Made by a program: the position numbers and the translations under genes | Part shown: positions 23,982 through 36,236 of the stretch, one piece after another | Position numbering within the stretch: the first letter of the stretch is position 1 | Layout of the letters: each line of letters begins with the position of its first letter | The notes under the pieces: model-generated | Told to the model about the DNA's origin: nothing | Seen by the model: only the letters and a program-made list of their open reading frames with translations | Database searches by the model: none | NCBI GenBank assembly: GCA_003290165.1 | Contig: QNQO01005893.1 | Coordinates: forward strand, 1-64,000 | DNA length: 64,000 nt | Source of the DNA: Berberis thunbergii | Lineage: Eukaryota; Streptophyta; Magnoliopsida; Ranunculales; Berberidaceae | Direction of reading: 5' to 3'

Positions 23982-25675
23982 TTGGTTTGAGTTTTATTAA
24001 CTAAATTGATAGGTTAATTTAACCCACTTGTAATAATCGCAATTGCACGGTGTCTAACTGGTAGACAACGGCAAGTACGGGTCGATCCCACGAGGAGGTG
24101 GATGGAATTGGATTTAATAATTTAATTACAACTAATTTGAAGGCAATGGGGGTTACAACATTTTTAAAATAAACTAAAATAAATTAAAATAAGAAAAATA
24201 AAATAAAAGGAAAATGTGGATTTTGTGGGCTTGGACTCCCATGAGTTAACAAAATTATTTAAATCTAACTTATGAAATAAAAAACGAGAAGCTTTAGGGA
24301 TGAAAATCCCTTGCTTACAACCGAATATGTGATCGTTAAATCCAATTAAATTATATCACGTTTCTATCAAACATTAACAAATTATTTCAAGCAAAACAAT
24401 TTATCAACAAAATTCAGAAATAAATTGTAATTAAAATTAAGCACACAATTCAGTAAAATTAATCAAAATAACTTATACAACCCATTTATTTTGTCGCAAC
24501 TCAATGTGGTGGTACTCAGCAGATCAGCAATTGGTCCGAACATGAATCTCGAGAAAATGAACTACACAAGCTCTGTGGTGGTACAAAGAGAAACTGGGGG
24601 TGCAAATAACATAACTATTTGAAAAACTATTATTTCTCACCCGAAATCGCTCTGCGCCTCTGTGTCTTCGTTCCCAGCGCGACAGCGCCGCTCCGCCGCC
24701 GTTCTTCGCTCCTCGCAAGCTCCTTGGTCCTCCAACTGGTTTTGAACTTGCAAAAGAGAGAGAGGGTGGGGAACAACGAGAGATAGATACAAAAAAAGAA
24801 AGAAAACAGAGAGAGATGGTGGCGGAGCCCTGATTTTGTTCCTAATTCCAGCGGTGGTTGTGCGCCGCTCTAACGCACCGCTGGTCATGAGAGAGAGAGA
24901 CAGGACGGAGGTAGAGACGAGAGAGGCAGAGAAAGGGGAACAAGGTTTGTGGCGGGCGGAACAGAGTCGCGGTGAGGCTCTGTTTCGCAGCGGCGATGGC
25001 TAATGGCTTGATTGCGTGGTCTGTTGTGATGCAGGACCAGAGAGAGAAAGAGAAATGGTGGTGGCGGTTGTGTTCTAGACAGAGAGGGTGGTGATCTGTT
25101 TCAGTGGCGAGGTGAGGTTTGTAACGCGAAACAGGTTGTCACGCCCTTGTTTCACAGTGGTTAGTGACGGTGGTTGTAGCTCGGATGATGGTGATGGTGA
25201 TGCTCGGGTGATGAAAATCACTTTGTGAGGAAGAGGGTTTAACTTTTTGTAATTTTTCTTTTCCCTTCTCTTCTTCTCCCTTTTCTCACCATTTTCTCTT
25301 GTATTTATAGAGAATTAAGAAAGTGAATATGGACAAGTTAAGGGGAGGGTTCAATGAGTCTAGGGTTTGATTGGGCTTAGCATTGGATTTGGGTTTATGG
25401 GTTTGGTTTTGGGTTTAAGTTATGGCTTGGTTTTGGGTTTAAGGGTTTATGAGTTAGGTTTGGGTTTAAGGGTTTAGATATGTGACCCTCTACTTTGTAC
25501 CACCGCTAGAATCAACCAATTGTCATTCCTTAAATTGTCGCCTTAATACGATTTCATCATTCACGCTCAAATTCCTACAAAGACATGAAAACGAATAATT
25601 ACTATAAAATATAATAATCAAACACTAATATATATAATTTAAGGGATATATTATGTAATAATTATGTGAATATCA
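23982..25675 (-). repeat. 5' LTR of element B
   Basis: About 1.7 kb, from TGATATTCAC on the - strand at 25675 to ...AAACCAA at 23982. TATA box on the - strand near 25302-25311. Paired hairpins are present near 24957-24995 and 25115-25155. Confidence 0.85.
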
Positions 25676-26577
25676 TTATACCGATGTAACTATCTCCATA
25701 AAAATCATGCATGTGCTGATCAAGCATAAACAAAATCCATATGAAGGGTGAAATCAAATCAGAAATTAATTATTTGAACAACATAAAAATATTGAATCAA
25801 GACATGTCAAAATTTTTAAAAAGTCATAAGTACTGCTTCAGTCTACTCCTAAATAAATTGTTTACTTACACATAATGCAACAAAAAATTATTTCAAATAA
25901 AACTTTGGAGAGTTTAGAAAATAAGCAAACTAAGCTCTATGGTGGTGCGACAAAATCCGGTGATGCAAATAGCAAGAAGGAAGAAATTCAAATATATGTT
26001 CTTCCCTCATTCCTTCATTTTTATTTTTCTTCATGCATCAACAAGGAAAAATCTTAAAGTTCCTTTATGCAGATCACCGACAAAGATATTCAGCCAACAG
26101 ATTCAATCCCTATTCTTCTTTTCTTCAATTCTTTCAAACAGAGCTTCGGGATTCAACATCAAAGAGAGATCTCACACATCAACCACCCTCATGCAGAGAT
26201 AACAACAACTCTTCACTTTCAAACATCCATATTTTCTTCCTTTTCACTAATTGCAGCCAAGGAGGGAGAAATATATTGGAGCCCCAAACCTCTTATTATA
26301 GGAACCATGTTTATAGTTTACTTCCCTTTTCTCTCCTAATGAGTTTCGACCTAAAAATCCTTTTGAATTTGGCTTTCATCTTTAACTAGGGCTTTCATCT
26401 TTAACTAAGGATTCCATCTTTAACTACCCGGCCTTAACATGAAATTAATTATTTTTTCTCCTTAGTCAAATACACATCATATAACTAAGTAAAAATTTAT
26501 TACTAAATACTTGAATTAACCAATAATCTACCAATTACACTTAGAAAAGCAATTTCAGAGTGCACTTTTATTTATCA
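25676..26577 (-). repeat. 5' LTR of element C, outer part
   Basis: The promoter-side 902 bases of the C 5' LTR, aligned with 5690-6790. It starts TGATAAATAAAAG on the - strand at 26577. Small ORFs (25875-26389) are not shared with the other LTR and are not called. Confidence 0.75.
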
Positions 26578-26915
26578 TCAAGGCCAAGGTCTATATGCGT
26601 AACTCATGGTCCAATAAGAATTGGTCCAAAGAGAGCCAGTGCCTAAGAAAAATCAGTCATGGATGGGTAAGATTCAAGAAGATCTCTTCCTTCAATGGTA
26701 GAGTCAATGAAGGAGTGAAACACTCATTGTATAGGTGAACAAAATGACGCAGGAAAGGTACACACATGCACCTTATTTTATCAGTTCTATCTCCATCCTT
26801 GTTCAAGTTGCCTGACTTTCCATTGGGTGCCTTTGGCCATCACAATGGTGGTCTCTGGTTCACCATTGTTCATCTATGCAAGTCAAAATCTACAGGGACT
26901 GATTTGGACGCATCA

Positions 26916-27118
26916 GTTTGGGCGTCGTCTGTGGGAAAAATATTTTCCTTAAGCAAAACGCAACTCTGTGGAACTAATAGAGTCTTGAGCTAATAACAAC
27001 AACGCCGAGCCCGCCAACGCTTTGGCAGAAGAAGCCAAGCCACTAGGCTGAAACATTCAAACTTTGGAAGCACAACACCTGCAAGGCCCCATCACTGAAG
27101 TGATCACAACATACCCCC
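26916..27118 (+). mobile_element. D1 primer-binding site and leader, cut by element E
   Basis: GTTTGGGCGTCGTCTGTGGG follows the LTR directly and matches the TTTGGCGCCGTCTGTGG primer-site type of Tat-like plant gypsy elements. The leader ends at ATACCCCC (27118), where E is inserted. Confidence 0.7.
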
Positions 27119-28581
27119 TGATATTCACATAATTATTACATAATATACCTCCTAACTTAAGTTTCTTAGTGTTTTGAATAGCGTGTTTTAGTTTAATTTT
27201 TTTTTTGTAGGATTTGGAGTTTAAATGACAAAAGTGCATTAGCGTGGCGAATTTGGAAATTCATAGGAGAATTGATGAAATGAAGCGGATACACTCAAAC
27301 CAAAGAAAAATAATGAAATTAGTTTGAATTGGTGGAACAAAAAAGTCATATGAATGAACATAGCCAAACCCTTGTTTTCCTTTTTTGTCTTTTAGTTTCT
27401 AATTTCATTGGATTGAGATCCACCAAGCCCTTTAGTTGCAATTGAAATACAACAAATTGAAATTGAAATTGGCTTCCAATGGGACTAATGGGTATTTAGG
27501 TTCCAATTGGGCCCAATAGGAAATGGGCGTCTCTTTACCTTAAAGAGAACCAAAAAAGAGAGAAAAAAAAGAGTTTTTGGCTGGAACAAAAATGCATCAG
27601 CAGGAGCTGCTGTTCAGTAGAAGCGCAGGACAGCGTGGAGGAGCGCATGACATCATAGAGGAGGAACATGATAGTGTGAGAGACGCAACAACAGTCTGTC
27701 CAGGAACGCATGAACACAGCAGCAGAAAACCAGGACTGTTGCTCGACGCAGGATGCAACACAACAGCAGGGCCAAAACGCATGACTACCACTCGACGCCG
27801 AAACACTGACTGTTGTTCGACGCTGTCCAGCAGAGAAGATGTTGTCCAGCAGAGTGCACACCGCTACGGTTGTCCTCACCTTCGCCATGTGTCACTAAAC
27901 CCCACGCAAGGTGAAGAGACAACTCCTAGATGTAACCACTTAATTAGTATTTGATTCGTTTTATGCTTCACGATGAATAATGTGTTTATGATTCTCACTT
28001 TTATTTAATATAGGAATTTATTTATTAGTGATAAAATTTCATACATTTCTTCGTAGATCATTATTCGGTGGTTATCTTTTTCTTCTCCATATAAGTTTAG
28101 TCTCGCTTTTCTTATGTAAAATTTTAAGGATCAATTGATTCCGTAGGTTAGTTATATGTGATCATCTTTTATTACGTTATGTCTCCGAGTATATCGTAAG
28201 TTTAGGATATCACATATGACCAAGTTTTGTGCTTTCTAGAAAAAGTGAAATCTAAAATCCATTTACATTAGGATATATTAATGCATTAAAGACTATTTTC
28301 CGATTATATTGTTTGGTATGTGAAACATGTAATCGAGTCATCATAGCGAATCAATATTAGTTGCGCGTGAAATCTAGGAGGAATTCTTGGAACCTTTGAT
28401 TTCTCTAAACTTGATTTCTATTAAATTAAATTTAATTTCACATTTTAAAATTGCTAGAATTCTTACATTTATTTTCGCGTGTTTTTTCTTCCTTGACTTT
28501 GTTTTGTAGATCGCTTTTCCTCGTGGATCGACACCCCAATCTTTACTGCAATTGACCGCGTATACTATTTGAGCGTAATCA
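27119..28581 (+). repeat. 5' LTR of element E
   Basis: From TGATATTCACATAATTATTA to ...GAGCGTAATCA. It matches 36237-37413 from the TTTCTAATTTCATTGG block onward. The opposing ORFs at 27535-27954 come from a GC-rich stretch shared with the other LTR (36401-36821) and are not genes. Confidence 0.88.
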
Positions 28582-29026
28582 AATTTTGGACTGTTTCCGG
28601 GGAACAAGCGTAATTCTACAAGGAGGTTTCGGGTATTATCTTTCTTGCTCATTGTTTTATTTTATTTTATTTTATTTTTAGTTTAGTCCAGTTAATGTTA
28701 ATTTTATTTTATTTTATTTCTAAAAAAAATTGCAAAAAAAAAAAAACAAAAAAAATACATTGGGGGAGTGAGTTGGAATAGAGACCACTTAGGGAGACTA
28801 ATTAGGATCCCAAATTTAGAACACCAACAAATTCACATTGAGACCAAATTAAGTTCTACTTCTTATTCTAACACCATGAGTAATCACGAAGATGCCATGT
28901 TCGGTCGCTAAAGGACTATCTCCACCCCACACGCACTGCATCATGTATCATGTTTGCACCAAGTACACCAAAACTAGATTTAAGTTGAGTATGATACAAT
29001 TATTACCCACTTTTCATGCCTAGAGA
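28582..29026. other. Element E primer site and leader
   Basis: TGGACTGTTTCCGGGGA at 28587-28603 is a damaged primer-binding site (compare TGGCGC.GTTGCCGGGGA). The rest is T- and A-rich leader with no ORF. Confidence 0.6.
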
Positions 29027-29422
29027 GTGAGAATCCTTATGTTCATATTAGGGAATTCGAGGAAGTTGTGGCCACTTTTCACAACAAAGTTGAGGCTGTT
29101 AGACTTGGTTAGACTACGATTTTTTCCTTTTCCCTTAAGGAAAAAGCGAAGAGTTGGCTATACTCTTTGCAACCAAGGTCTTAGGTTCATGAAGGAAATG
29201 ACCCAAGCATTTTTTAATAAATACTTTCCTCACCACAAAACCAACTGTATAAAGAGACAAATTTCTACCTTCACCCAAAAGAATAGCGATACATTATATC
29301 AAGCATGGAAAAGGTTCAAGGATTTTTTGAATACATGCCCACACCATGGGTATGAGAGTTGGCGCTTAATCAATTATTTTTATGAAGGCTCACCAGTAGA
29401 AAACGTCAGTTCGTTGAGATGA
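29027..29422 (+). pseudogene. Element E gag (Athila-type capsid), broken
   Basis: The C-terminal half matches gypsy/Athila gag: FFNKYFPHHKTNCIKRQIST, then FTQKNSDTLYQAWKRFKDF and TCPHHGYESW, with YEGSP where an intact copy usually has FYNGL. The N-terminal part is frameshifted and stops follow at 29422. Downstream to about 30230 only scattered gag-tail traces are seen (TTRSGK-like near 30180). It would encode the capsid of the element particle. Confidence 0.75.
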
Positions 29423-30408
29423 TGTGTAATGGATAGTTTTGCAAAAGGACTCTGACGAGGCTATTGAGTACCTGAATGACTTAGTTGAAAAGGCTCATAC
29501 TTGGACTGGTCCAATGCTACTGAGAGCACGATAGAACACGCTCAGCTGGAGTCTACCAATTTAGGGAAGAGGACAACCTTAGAGCCCAATTGGATAGAGT
29601 AACTAGGGAGTTAGAGGCACTTAAGACAAAGGATGGTAGGTCCACACATACTGTTGCCAGAGTTGAGCTACAACGGCCTATTTATATGCGGGGGAGTTGA
29701 ACACTTCGCACAGAATTGCCCAACCTTGGCTGAGATGAGAGGGGGTTATTAGGAACAATGTAACGCCTTAGGGATGTACAAGAAGCCTTATTCACCATTA
29801 TCTAACACTTACAATTCTGGCTGAGACATCACCCTATTTTTTGCTGGAGTCCGAGTAGACCAACCTACACATTCACAGACACAACCATCTAAGTCATACC
29901 CTGCACCTCCATACAATGCACAATCTAACATAATTCCTTATCAGACACATTACATGCATTTATAGAGGCACAAGGTAAAACTAATCAAAAATTTGAGTTG
30001 CATTGACACAGTTGGCGGAAGAGAACAAGGAATCAAAAGTCAGATAGCCAAGCTGATAAGTTAATTAACAGTACAAGAGCGGGGCCAATTTTCGTCACAG
30101 CCTCAAGCAAATTCGAAGGGCCAACTTATGGCACAAACCTCTACTTCAGACTCTCAAAATGTCAAAGAGGTTAATGCCATCACTACTCGGAGTGGTAAGA
30201 TTTAGGCGAGTCAAGCTCGTCCATGACTATAGGCACCTCCCAAGTGCAAAGGAGAGCATCCCTGAGGATAAGCCCAACAGGAACATTTCAGTTCCAGTTC
30301 TTTTTCCTCAAACACTATGACCTACTGGAAAGAAATCAGAAATGCATGCGAGATTCTAAAACACTGAAACAAGTTAAAATTAACTTACCTTTGCTACATT
30401 GATTAAAC

Positions 30409-30830
30409 ATGTACCAACTTATTCGAGGTCATCAAGGATCTATGCACTATCAAGATAAAATATCATGTCAAGAAGAGTGCCTTCTGACAGAACAGGTAAG
30501 TGCGGTGATTGAGCAGAGGACACCACCCAAGTACAAAGATCCAGGTTGTCCTACAGTCACTTGCCAGATTGGGACTCATGATTTCGGCCAAGCCTTGTTG
30601 AATTTAGGGTTAAGTGTAAATCTGATGCCATATTCTATTTACTTGCAACTGGTCTAGGAGAGATTAAACCCACATCTGTGCTACTACAATTGGCCGATAG
30701 ATCGGTTAAGAAGCCAAGAGGAATAGTCGAGGATGTCTTGCTGCAGATTGATAGGTTTACTATGCCGTCGACTTTCTTATTTTAGATACTCATTCTGCGT
30801 TAATATGGAGTCTACAGTTCCTATTATTTT
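30409..30830 (+). pseudogene. Element E aspartic protease, broken
   Basis: KYKDPGCPTVTCQIGTHDFG followed by ALLNLGLSVNLMPYSIYLQL matches the Athila protease, where LDLGASVNLMPYS holds the catalytic Asp. Here that Asp codon reads AAT (Asn), and the frame breaks at 30657. Later traces (ADRSVKKPRGIVEDVL-like) continue to about 30760. The enzyme would cut the gag-pol polyprotein; this copy cannot. Confidence 0.75.
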
Positions 30831-31369
30831 AGGTAGACCTTTCTTGCCATAGCTAACGCTCTTATCAATTGCAGGAACAGTCTAATGAACCTGTCTTTTG
30901 GAACATGACTCTGGAGGTCAACATGATTCTGCAAGCAACCACATAATGATGATGAGTGTCATCATACCTACATGATAGACACACTGATATTAGAGAAGGC
31001 GCTCCTGAGCTCAGATTTGAAACCTTAGAGTACCTCTTTTCTATTTTTGATTTTCAGAATTCACTTATCCTGACAATGCTTTTGATATTCTGTTGTTTTA
31101 GGGTTAAAGGATAAAGAGGGTGACAATGACAACCATGGTTTGAGGAGTTGCCAAAGGAAAGACAGAAACCAGAACCATCCACCATGAAACTCCGAAAGTT
31201 GACCTAGCTCCACTGCCTGAGGGACTTAAACATACATTCCTGGACCAGGTGATACCTTTCCTGTTATTATTCTTCCGTGCTTGATCGCTCACAAGAAGAA
31301 TTGATTAATATGTTATGTGAGCACAAATCTGCATTAGGTTGGACTATAGCTGACATAAAGTATTAGCTC

Positions 31370-32340
31370 CTTAATATTTCCCATAGGATCCACTTAGAAG
31401 AATGAGCTAACCCCCGTAGAGACCCTCAAAGACGACTTAACCCTACTATGAAAAAGGTGGTTAAAAAGGAAGTTTTAAAATTTTTAGATGTAGGCATCAT
31501 TTATCCCATCTCTGATAAGAAGTGGTTAGTCCAACTTAAGTAGTTCCCAAGAATCAGGAATAACAATGGTGATAATGATGAGGGTGCCTGTTCCTACTAA
31601 GTAGTGAGAGGGTGGTGCATGTGCATTGATTATAAGAAACTTAATTCTGCCACCCCCAAGGATCACTTCCCACTTCCATTCGTAGACCAAATCTTAGAGT
31701 GAGTAGCTGGTCATTCTTTCTATTGCTTTTTAGATGGGTATTTAGGATATTATCAGTTGGATTGCATTAGAGGATCAGGATAAGACTACTTTCACATCTC
31801 CTTTGTACTTATGCTTTTCGGCGTATGCCATTTGGTTTGTGTAATGCACCGGCTATTTTCAGCGATGCATGATGAGTATTTTTATTGACATGTTGAAAAA
31901 TATATGGAAGTATTTATGGATGATTTGACTGTTTTGGTGATTCCTTTGATTCATGTTTCTTCACTTGAAGGCTGTTTTAAGTAGATTGAAAAGAAGGGTC
32001 TGATGCTTAATTGGGAAAAATGTCCTTTTATGGTTTCCCATGGAATAGTTCTAGGACACATAGTTTTTAATAAAGGAATCGAGGTTGATAAAACTAAAAT
32101 TGAATGATTTCTAAATTACCTACACCTAAAATGTCAAGGATGTGAAATCATTTCTAGGCACGCGGGTTTCTATAGGAGATTCATACAAAAATTTTCTGCC
32201 ATTTCTAGACCATTAAGAAACCTCCTAGTCAAAGATGTCGTGTTCCAATGGACACAAGAGTGTGAGGACGCCTTCCGAAACCTCATTGATAGGCTCACCT
32301 CTGCCCCCATCATGCAGCCACTGGATTGAATTTACCAATT
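31370..32340 (+). pseudogene. Element E reverse transcriptase, broken
   Basis: Matches Ty3/gypsy RT in several frames: HRIHLEE, DPQRRLNPTMKKVV, EVLKFLDVGIIYPISD, CIDYKKLNSATPKDHFPLPF, and the catalytic FMDD box at 31913-31924 (usual form YxDD). It continues GHIVFNKGIEVDKTKIE, FYRRFIQKFSAISRPL and QWTQECEDAF. At least six stops or frameshifts interrupt it. The protein would copy the element RNA into DNA. Domain order and YPISDKKW wording place it with Athila-type elements. Confidence 0.85.
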
Positions 32341-32860
32341 GAGATAATGTGTGATGCAAACAACTATGTTGTGGGGCAGTCTTGAGACAACGAAGGAAGG
32401 AAGCCCTTTGTTGTTTACTATGCTAGTCGAACACTTAATTATGCTCAAAAGAATTATTCGACTACTGAAAAAGAGTTGCTAGATTAGTTTTTGCTTTAGA
32501 TAAATTTTGTGCTTATTTGATTGGTACACCTATCACGTTTTTACTGACCATGCGGCTCTTAAGTTCTTTCTTTCTAAAAAGGATGCTAAGGCAAGATTGA
32601 TTAGTGATTTTACTATGTTTGAATTTAATCTAACTATAAAGGATAAGAAGGGGGTCGAGAATGTTGTGGCGGATTTTTTGTCTCGTCTGGAGTTCAGTGA
32701 CTCTGCTAATGGCCCACCCATCCATGATGACTTCCCTGATGAACATCTATTCATCGTCACTCAAGTACCATCGTATGCACACATTGTTAATTACTTGGTT
32801 TCCGGCGAAGTTCCATCATCATGGAGTGCTCAAGATAAGCGAAAATTTTGCTCGAGGTAA
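32341..32860 (+). pseudogene. Element E RNase H domain, broken
   Basis: Starts with traces of the YASRTL motif (YYASRTLNYAQKNYSTTEKE in another frame near 32415-32475). It continues in the open frame 32507-32860 with YHVFTDHAALKFFLSKKDAK, FEFNLTIKDKKGVENVVADF and LSRLE. These are the usual gypsy RNase H signatures (TDH.ALK and D.KG..N..AD.LSRL). It would degrade the RNA template during replication. Confidence 0.85.
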
Positions 32861-32879
32861 GAATTTTTTTATTGGGATG

Positions 32880-34078
32880 ATCCTTATCTATATAAGTATT
32901 TCCCCGACCAAATCATGAGGCATTGTATCCCTGAAAGTGAGATTGTGAGTGTCTTGCATTTTTGTCATAGTGCAGCTTGTGGAGGTCATTTTTCTATAAA
33001 AAAACCGCTGCAAAATTTTTACAGTCTGGATTATATTGGCCTACATTGTTTAAGGAAACTAACAATTATTGTCGTTCTTGTGATAGATGCCAGAAGTTAG
33101 TGCACTGTCGTGGAGACACATGATGCCCTTAACCCCATCCTAGTAATTGAGATATTTGATTGTTGGGGATTGATTTATGAGACCTTTTCCACCTTCGTTT
33201 GGATATTTGTATATTTTGCTTGCAGTGGACTATGTGTTCAAATGGGTTGAGGCTGTGGCGTGCCGAAACAATGACAACAACATTGTTGTCAAGTTTATCA
33301 AAGAACACATTCTATCCCGTTTCGTACACCAAGAGCCATTATTAGTGATCAGGGGACTCATTTCTGTAATCCCTCTTTTGAAGCTTTGATGCGCAACTAT
33401 GGAGTTCATCACAAGGTTGCCAATGTCTATCATCCGTAGACAAATGGCCAAGCTGAGTTGGCAAATCGAGAAGTAAAACAAATCTTGGAGAAGATGGTGA
33501 ATCCTGATAGGAAGGATTGGTCCTTGCACCTTCCTGATGCATTTGAGTTTACCGTACCTCTTATAAGACAATTCTCGGGATGTCTCCATATCGGCTTATA
33601 TATGAAAAAGCATGTCATTTACTATTGAGTTTGAACATCGCGCTTATTGGGCCGTAAAATGCACTAACTTTAATCTCAATGATGCAGGTATTCAGCGAAA
33701 ACTTCAATTAGCTGAAATTGAGAAGTTGCGGAATGATGCCTATGACAATTCCCAAATATACAAGGCGAAGATGAAAGCAACTCATGATAAGCAAATTCTG
33801 AGGAAACATTTCGAGCCCAACCAACGAGTCTATCTCTATGACTCACGACTTCATCTTCATCCTGGCAAGCTAAGATCGAGATAGACGGCCCATTCATGGT
33901 AAAACAAGTTTTTCCCAATGGGTCCATAGAAATTGAAGATCCAACAGATGGGAGAGTATTTAGAGTAAATGGGCAACGTTTGAAGCACTATGTGGAGACG
34001 AGTAGAAGTGCCAGAAGAGATCCTTCTTGGTTGCCCCAGTCTATCTTGATTTTGATGTTTTCCCACCCAATCTTTTAG
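32880..34078 (+). pseudogene. Element E integrase, broken
   Basis: The zinc-binding region is seen as ILHFCHSAACGGHF-type HFCHSAACGGHF and CDRCQK near 33080. The catalytic core has GIDFMRPFPPSFGYLYILLA and WVEAVACRNNDNNIVVKFIK with its first Asp. The C-terminal part (33612-34078) has [20 protein letters not shown] and FKV-like VFPNGSIEIEDPTDGRVFRV. Stops and frameshifts separate the pieces. It would insert the DNA copy into the genome. Confidence 0.85.
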
Positions 34079-36236
34079 TTTGGTTATTTAATTTATTTAT
34101 GTTAATTTATTCATTATTATTATTATTATTTAGTTTAGTTTAGGTTTTTCGCTTGTTCAAGTTTTTCTTCTTAGTGTTACAGGGTCTATTAGGTGTTGCT
34201 ACTGGAGTCACTCGGAGACCTCTGCCCATGTGTTCCTTTCCCTATCAGTATGATTTTCTTATTATTTGCTGACTGTGAGGACAAATCTATTTGAAATTGG
34301 TAAAGCTTTACCGTGGTAATATCACTCTAACCTTCCTCTTTTCTTTTGCCTTCATTTGCCATGATTATTATTTATTCATTGAGGACAATGTTTGGTTTTA
34401 GGTTTGGGGGTGTGGTTTATTAGATTTTTGTGTAATTTTCAAAAATCTTTGAGCTTAAAACGTATTTACAATTAAGCGAGTCATTTTTGTGTTCTACTCA
34501 ATCTCCATTGAATACTTAGATGAATTACGGTAATTGTGTAAAATCTTTATGAAAATGCATTCGAAATCGAACTCTTGGTGAATTTAAAAAAAAAAAGGTG
34601 AAAAAAGGGTTTTGAGTCTTTTTTTTATTTTAGAGAATATTTTGTTGCCTTTAATTTTGAAAAACACATGTCACATAGGTTATATTAGTAGAAAACATGA
34701 TATTTGATATTATCCATATGTTAGATGTATTTCGTGAGACTTTAAAAACTCGACCATTCATGAACTATACGCCAAGTCAACATGATTTGAAGTTGATTAG
34801 TGTGTATTGATCTAGAAAACCTTAGAATAATAGTGGAGACTTAACCCTTGTGAGTTTGAGCCATTCTTTATTTCTTGAGGGTTATTAATTACACTCTGAT
34901 TTTTCTTGAGTCCGCATTGTTTTGTTGAGGATCTCATTATTCTTTGATTTTCTTATTGATTGCTTTAAGAATGACATAAAAGTTGAATCTTTACACTAGA
35001 ACTTCTTGCTTTAATTAGTTGAGATGTCCTAGTACTAACTAGAACTTATGAAGTGATATAGCATTTCTTTATTAAACCATATTTTTTAGCCATTTAGCCT
35101 ACCCAATAATAAATATCCATTTGCAGCCCTTTATATAGCATTCTCTTTGTTATCCCCATTCCCAATACATACTCCAATCAAGGAGTAATACCTTTATTAT
35201 TTTATCCTTACCCAATTTCTGAGAATGTATACGGTGAGATATATTTATGGAATGGGCAAATAGAAAGAGTTGAAAATAGATATTTTATGCGCCCGTCAAA
35301 GTAAAAGTGTTTGATTGTATAAACGGGGAAAAACATGTAAAAAAAAGTTGAAAACAAATAATGAAGAAAAAGTTAATGGTGTACAACATTGATTTGTTCT
35401 TCAATGCCCTACGTGTTTATTCAAGGGTGTAGCCATTCTCAGGAAATTCTTGTATCCTTTTTGTCCATTATTGTTTGCCATAATCCAAGCCCCATTATAA
35501 TTAGTAAACACCTAATTGATCTTAAGTGAAAGTTGGTTAAGTAGATGTAGAGATTGAATAGGCAAGAACTATGGTGTTTGATTCAACATTCTCAAAAGTA
35601 ATCAATATTCCTGTCCATGAGATCATATTCATTTCACTCTTTGAAAATTCCGTTTTTCATGATGATTATATGTGAGACGTTGCATTTTCCATAATTTATA
35701 TCATTTTCCTCACATATAAATTGAGTGCCCAATCTCTGAGTGTTTTATTTCTGAGTGATATGAGAGATTTGTGGTCGAAGCGTACTTTCTAAAGGTTATC
35801 TCGTCACATCTATGAGACGAAGAGTTATGTTGATAAGGTTCCTCACACACACTTCGAGTTGAGAATGATTATGAAATTTATTAACCTTTAGATATTATTA
35901 AATTATTGTACTCTATTGATATACTTTGTGACAGTTTAGTTTGTTGTTTTTTTTGAATTCTAAGCAATTAGAAAATTACTCTAAGGAAAATAAAGGAGAA
36001 TGCTCACGTTTTTGCATTATATTTTTAGAAAATAGATTTTGTTTTATTGAGTCAGTAATGTTTCGGGGTAACATTTCTGGAAACCTCATGAGACTATAAC
36101 TCGTCCTCTAGAGGTTTAAAGCCTTGTTGCACGTTAATGGTAACGTGCAACCGTGATTCCTACGGAAAGTGAGTTAGGATTTTATTTTTAATTTTGTTTT
36201 GTCGAGGGACTAGAAAAATGTAGGTTTGGGGGGTAT
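34079..36236. other. 3' non-coding region of element E
   Basis: No genes. It is homologous to the 3' region of A (for example GAGGACAATGTTTGG, an extra polypurine-like motif at 34401-34410, and CTTAGAATAATAGTGGAGAC) and ends in a polypurine tract TAGGTTTGGGGGG at 36221-36233. Confidence 0.7.

Larger units (their letters stand above)
8941..25675 (-). mobile_element. Element B: non-autonomous Athila-like LTR retrotransposon inserted in a C LTR
   Basis: On the - strand: 5' LTR 25675-23982, PBS at 23961-23976 (TGGCGCCATTGGCCGG), an ORF remnant near 22666-21239, polypurine tract at 10665-10675, 3' LTR 10661-8941. Flanking 5-mers are ATATA (8936-8940) and TTATA (25676-25680), a near-perfect target duplication. 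Sequence either side rejoins into one continuous C LTR (CTAAATATA to CCGATG). Element A interrupts it at 11106-19618. Without A it is about 8.2 kb. Confidence 0.85.
5088..26577 (-). mobile_element. Element C: gag-only Ty3/gypsy LTR retrotransposon inserted in the D1 LTR
   Basis: The - strand order is 5' LTR (26577-25676 plus 8940-8302, split by element B), primer-binding site, gag, polypurine tract, 3' LTR (6790-5088). Both LTRs share long blocks such as AACTCGCAAGTGCACAAGAT and the region with AAAGGGTGAAAT. The interior is only about 1.5 kb and lacks protease, RT and integrase, so it is internally deleted and non-autonomous. No convincing 5-bp target duplication was found at its ends. Confidence 0.75.
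4876..26915 (+). mobile_element. D1: 5' LTR of a Tat-like Ty3/gypsy element, split by nested insertions
   Basis: The start is placed at TGACACATGG (4876), and the end at ...GGACGCATCA (26915), directly before a primer-binding-type motif. Native LTR sequence is 4876-5087 and 26578-26915. Bases 5041-5087 and 26578 onward align as one continuous block with 57960-58020 (AACAATAAGGCCTGAA and GGCCAAG), showing that element C split one LTR. D1 internal sequence resumes at 26916. LTR divergence from the D2 copy is high, so the exact left end is uncertain. Confidence 0.6.

Noticed and set aside
27535..27954. Cys/Ser-rich ORFs on both strands in the E LTR
   Set aside because: Both strands are open because the stretch is GC-rich; the 3' LTR copy (36401-36821) breaks the frames.
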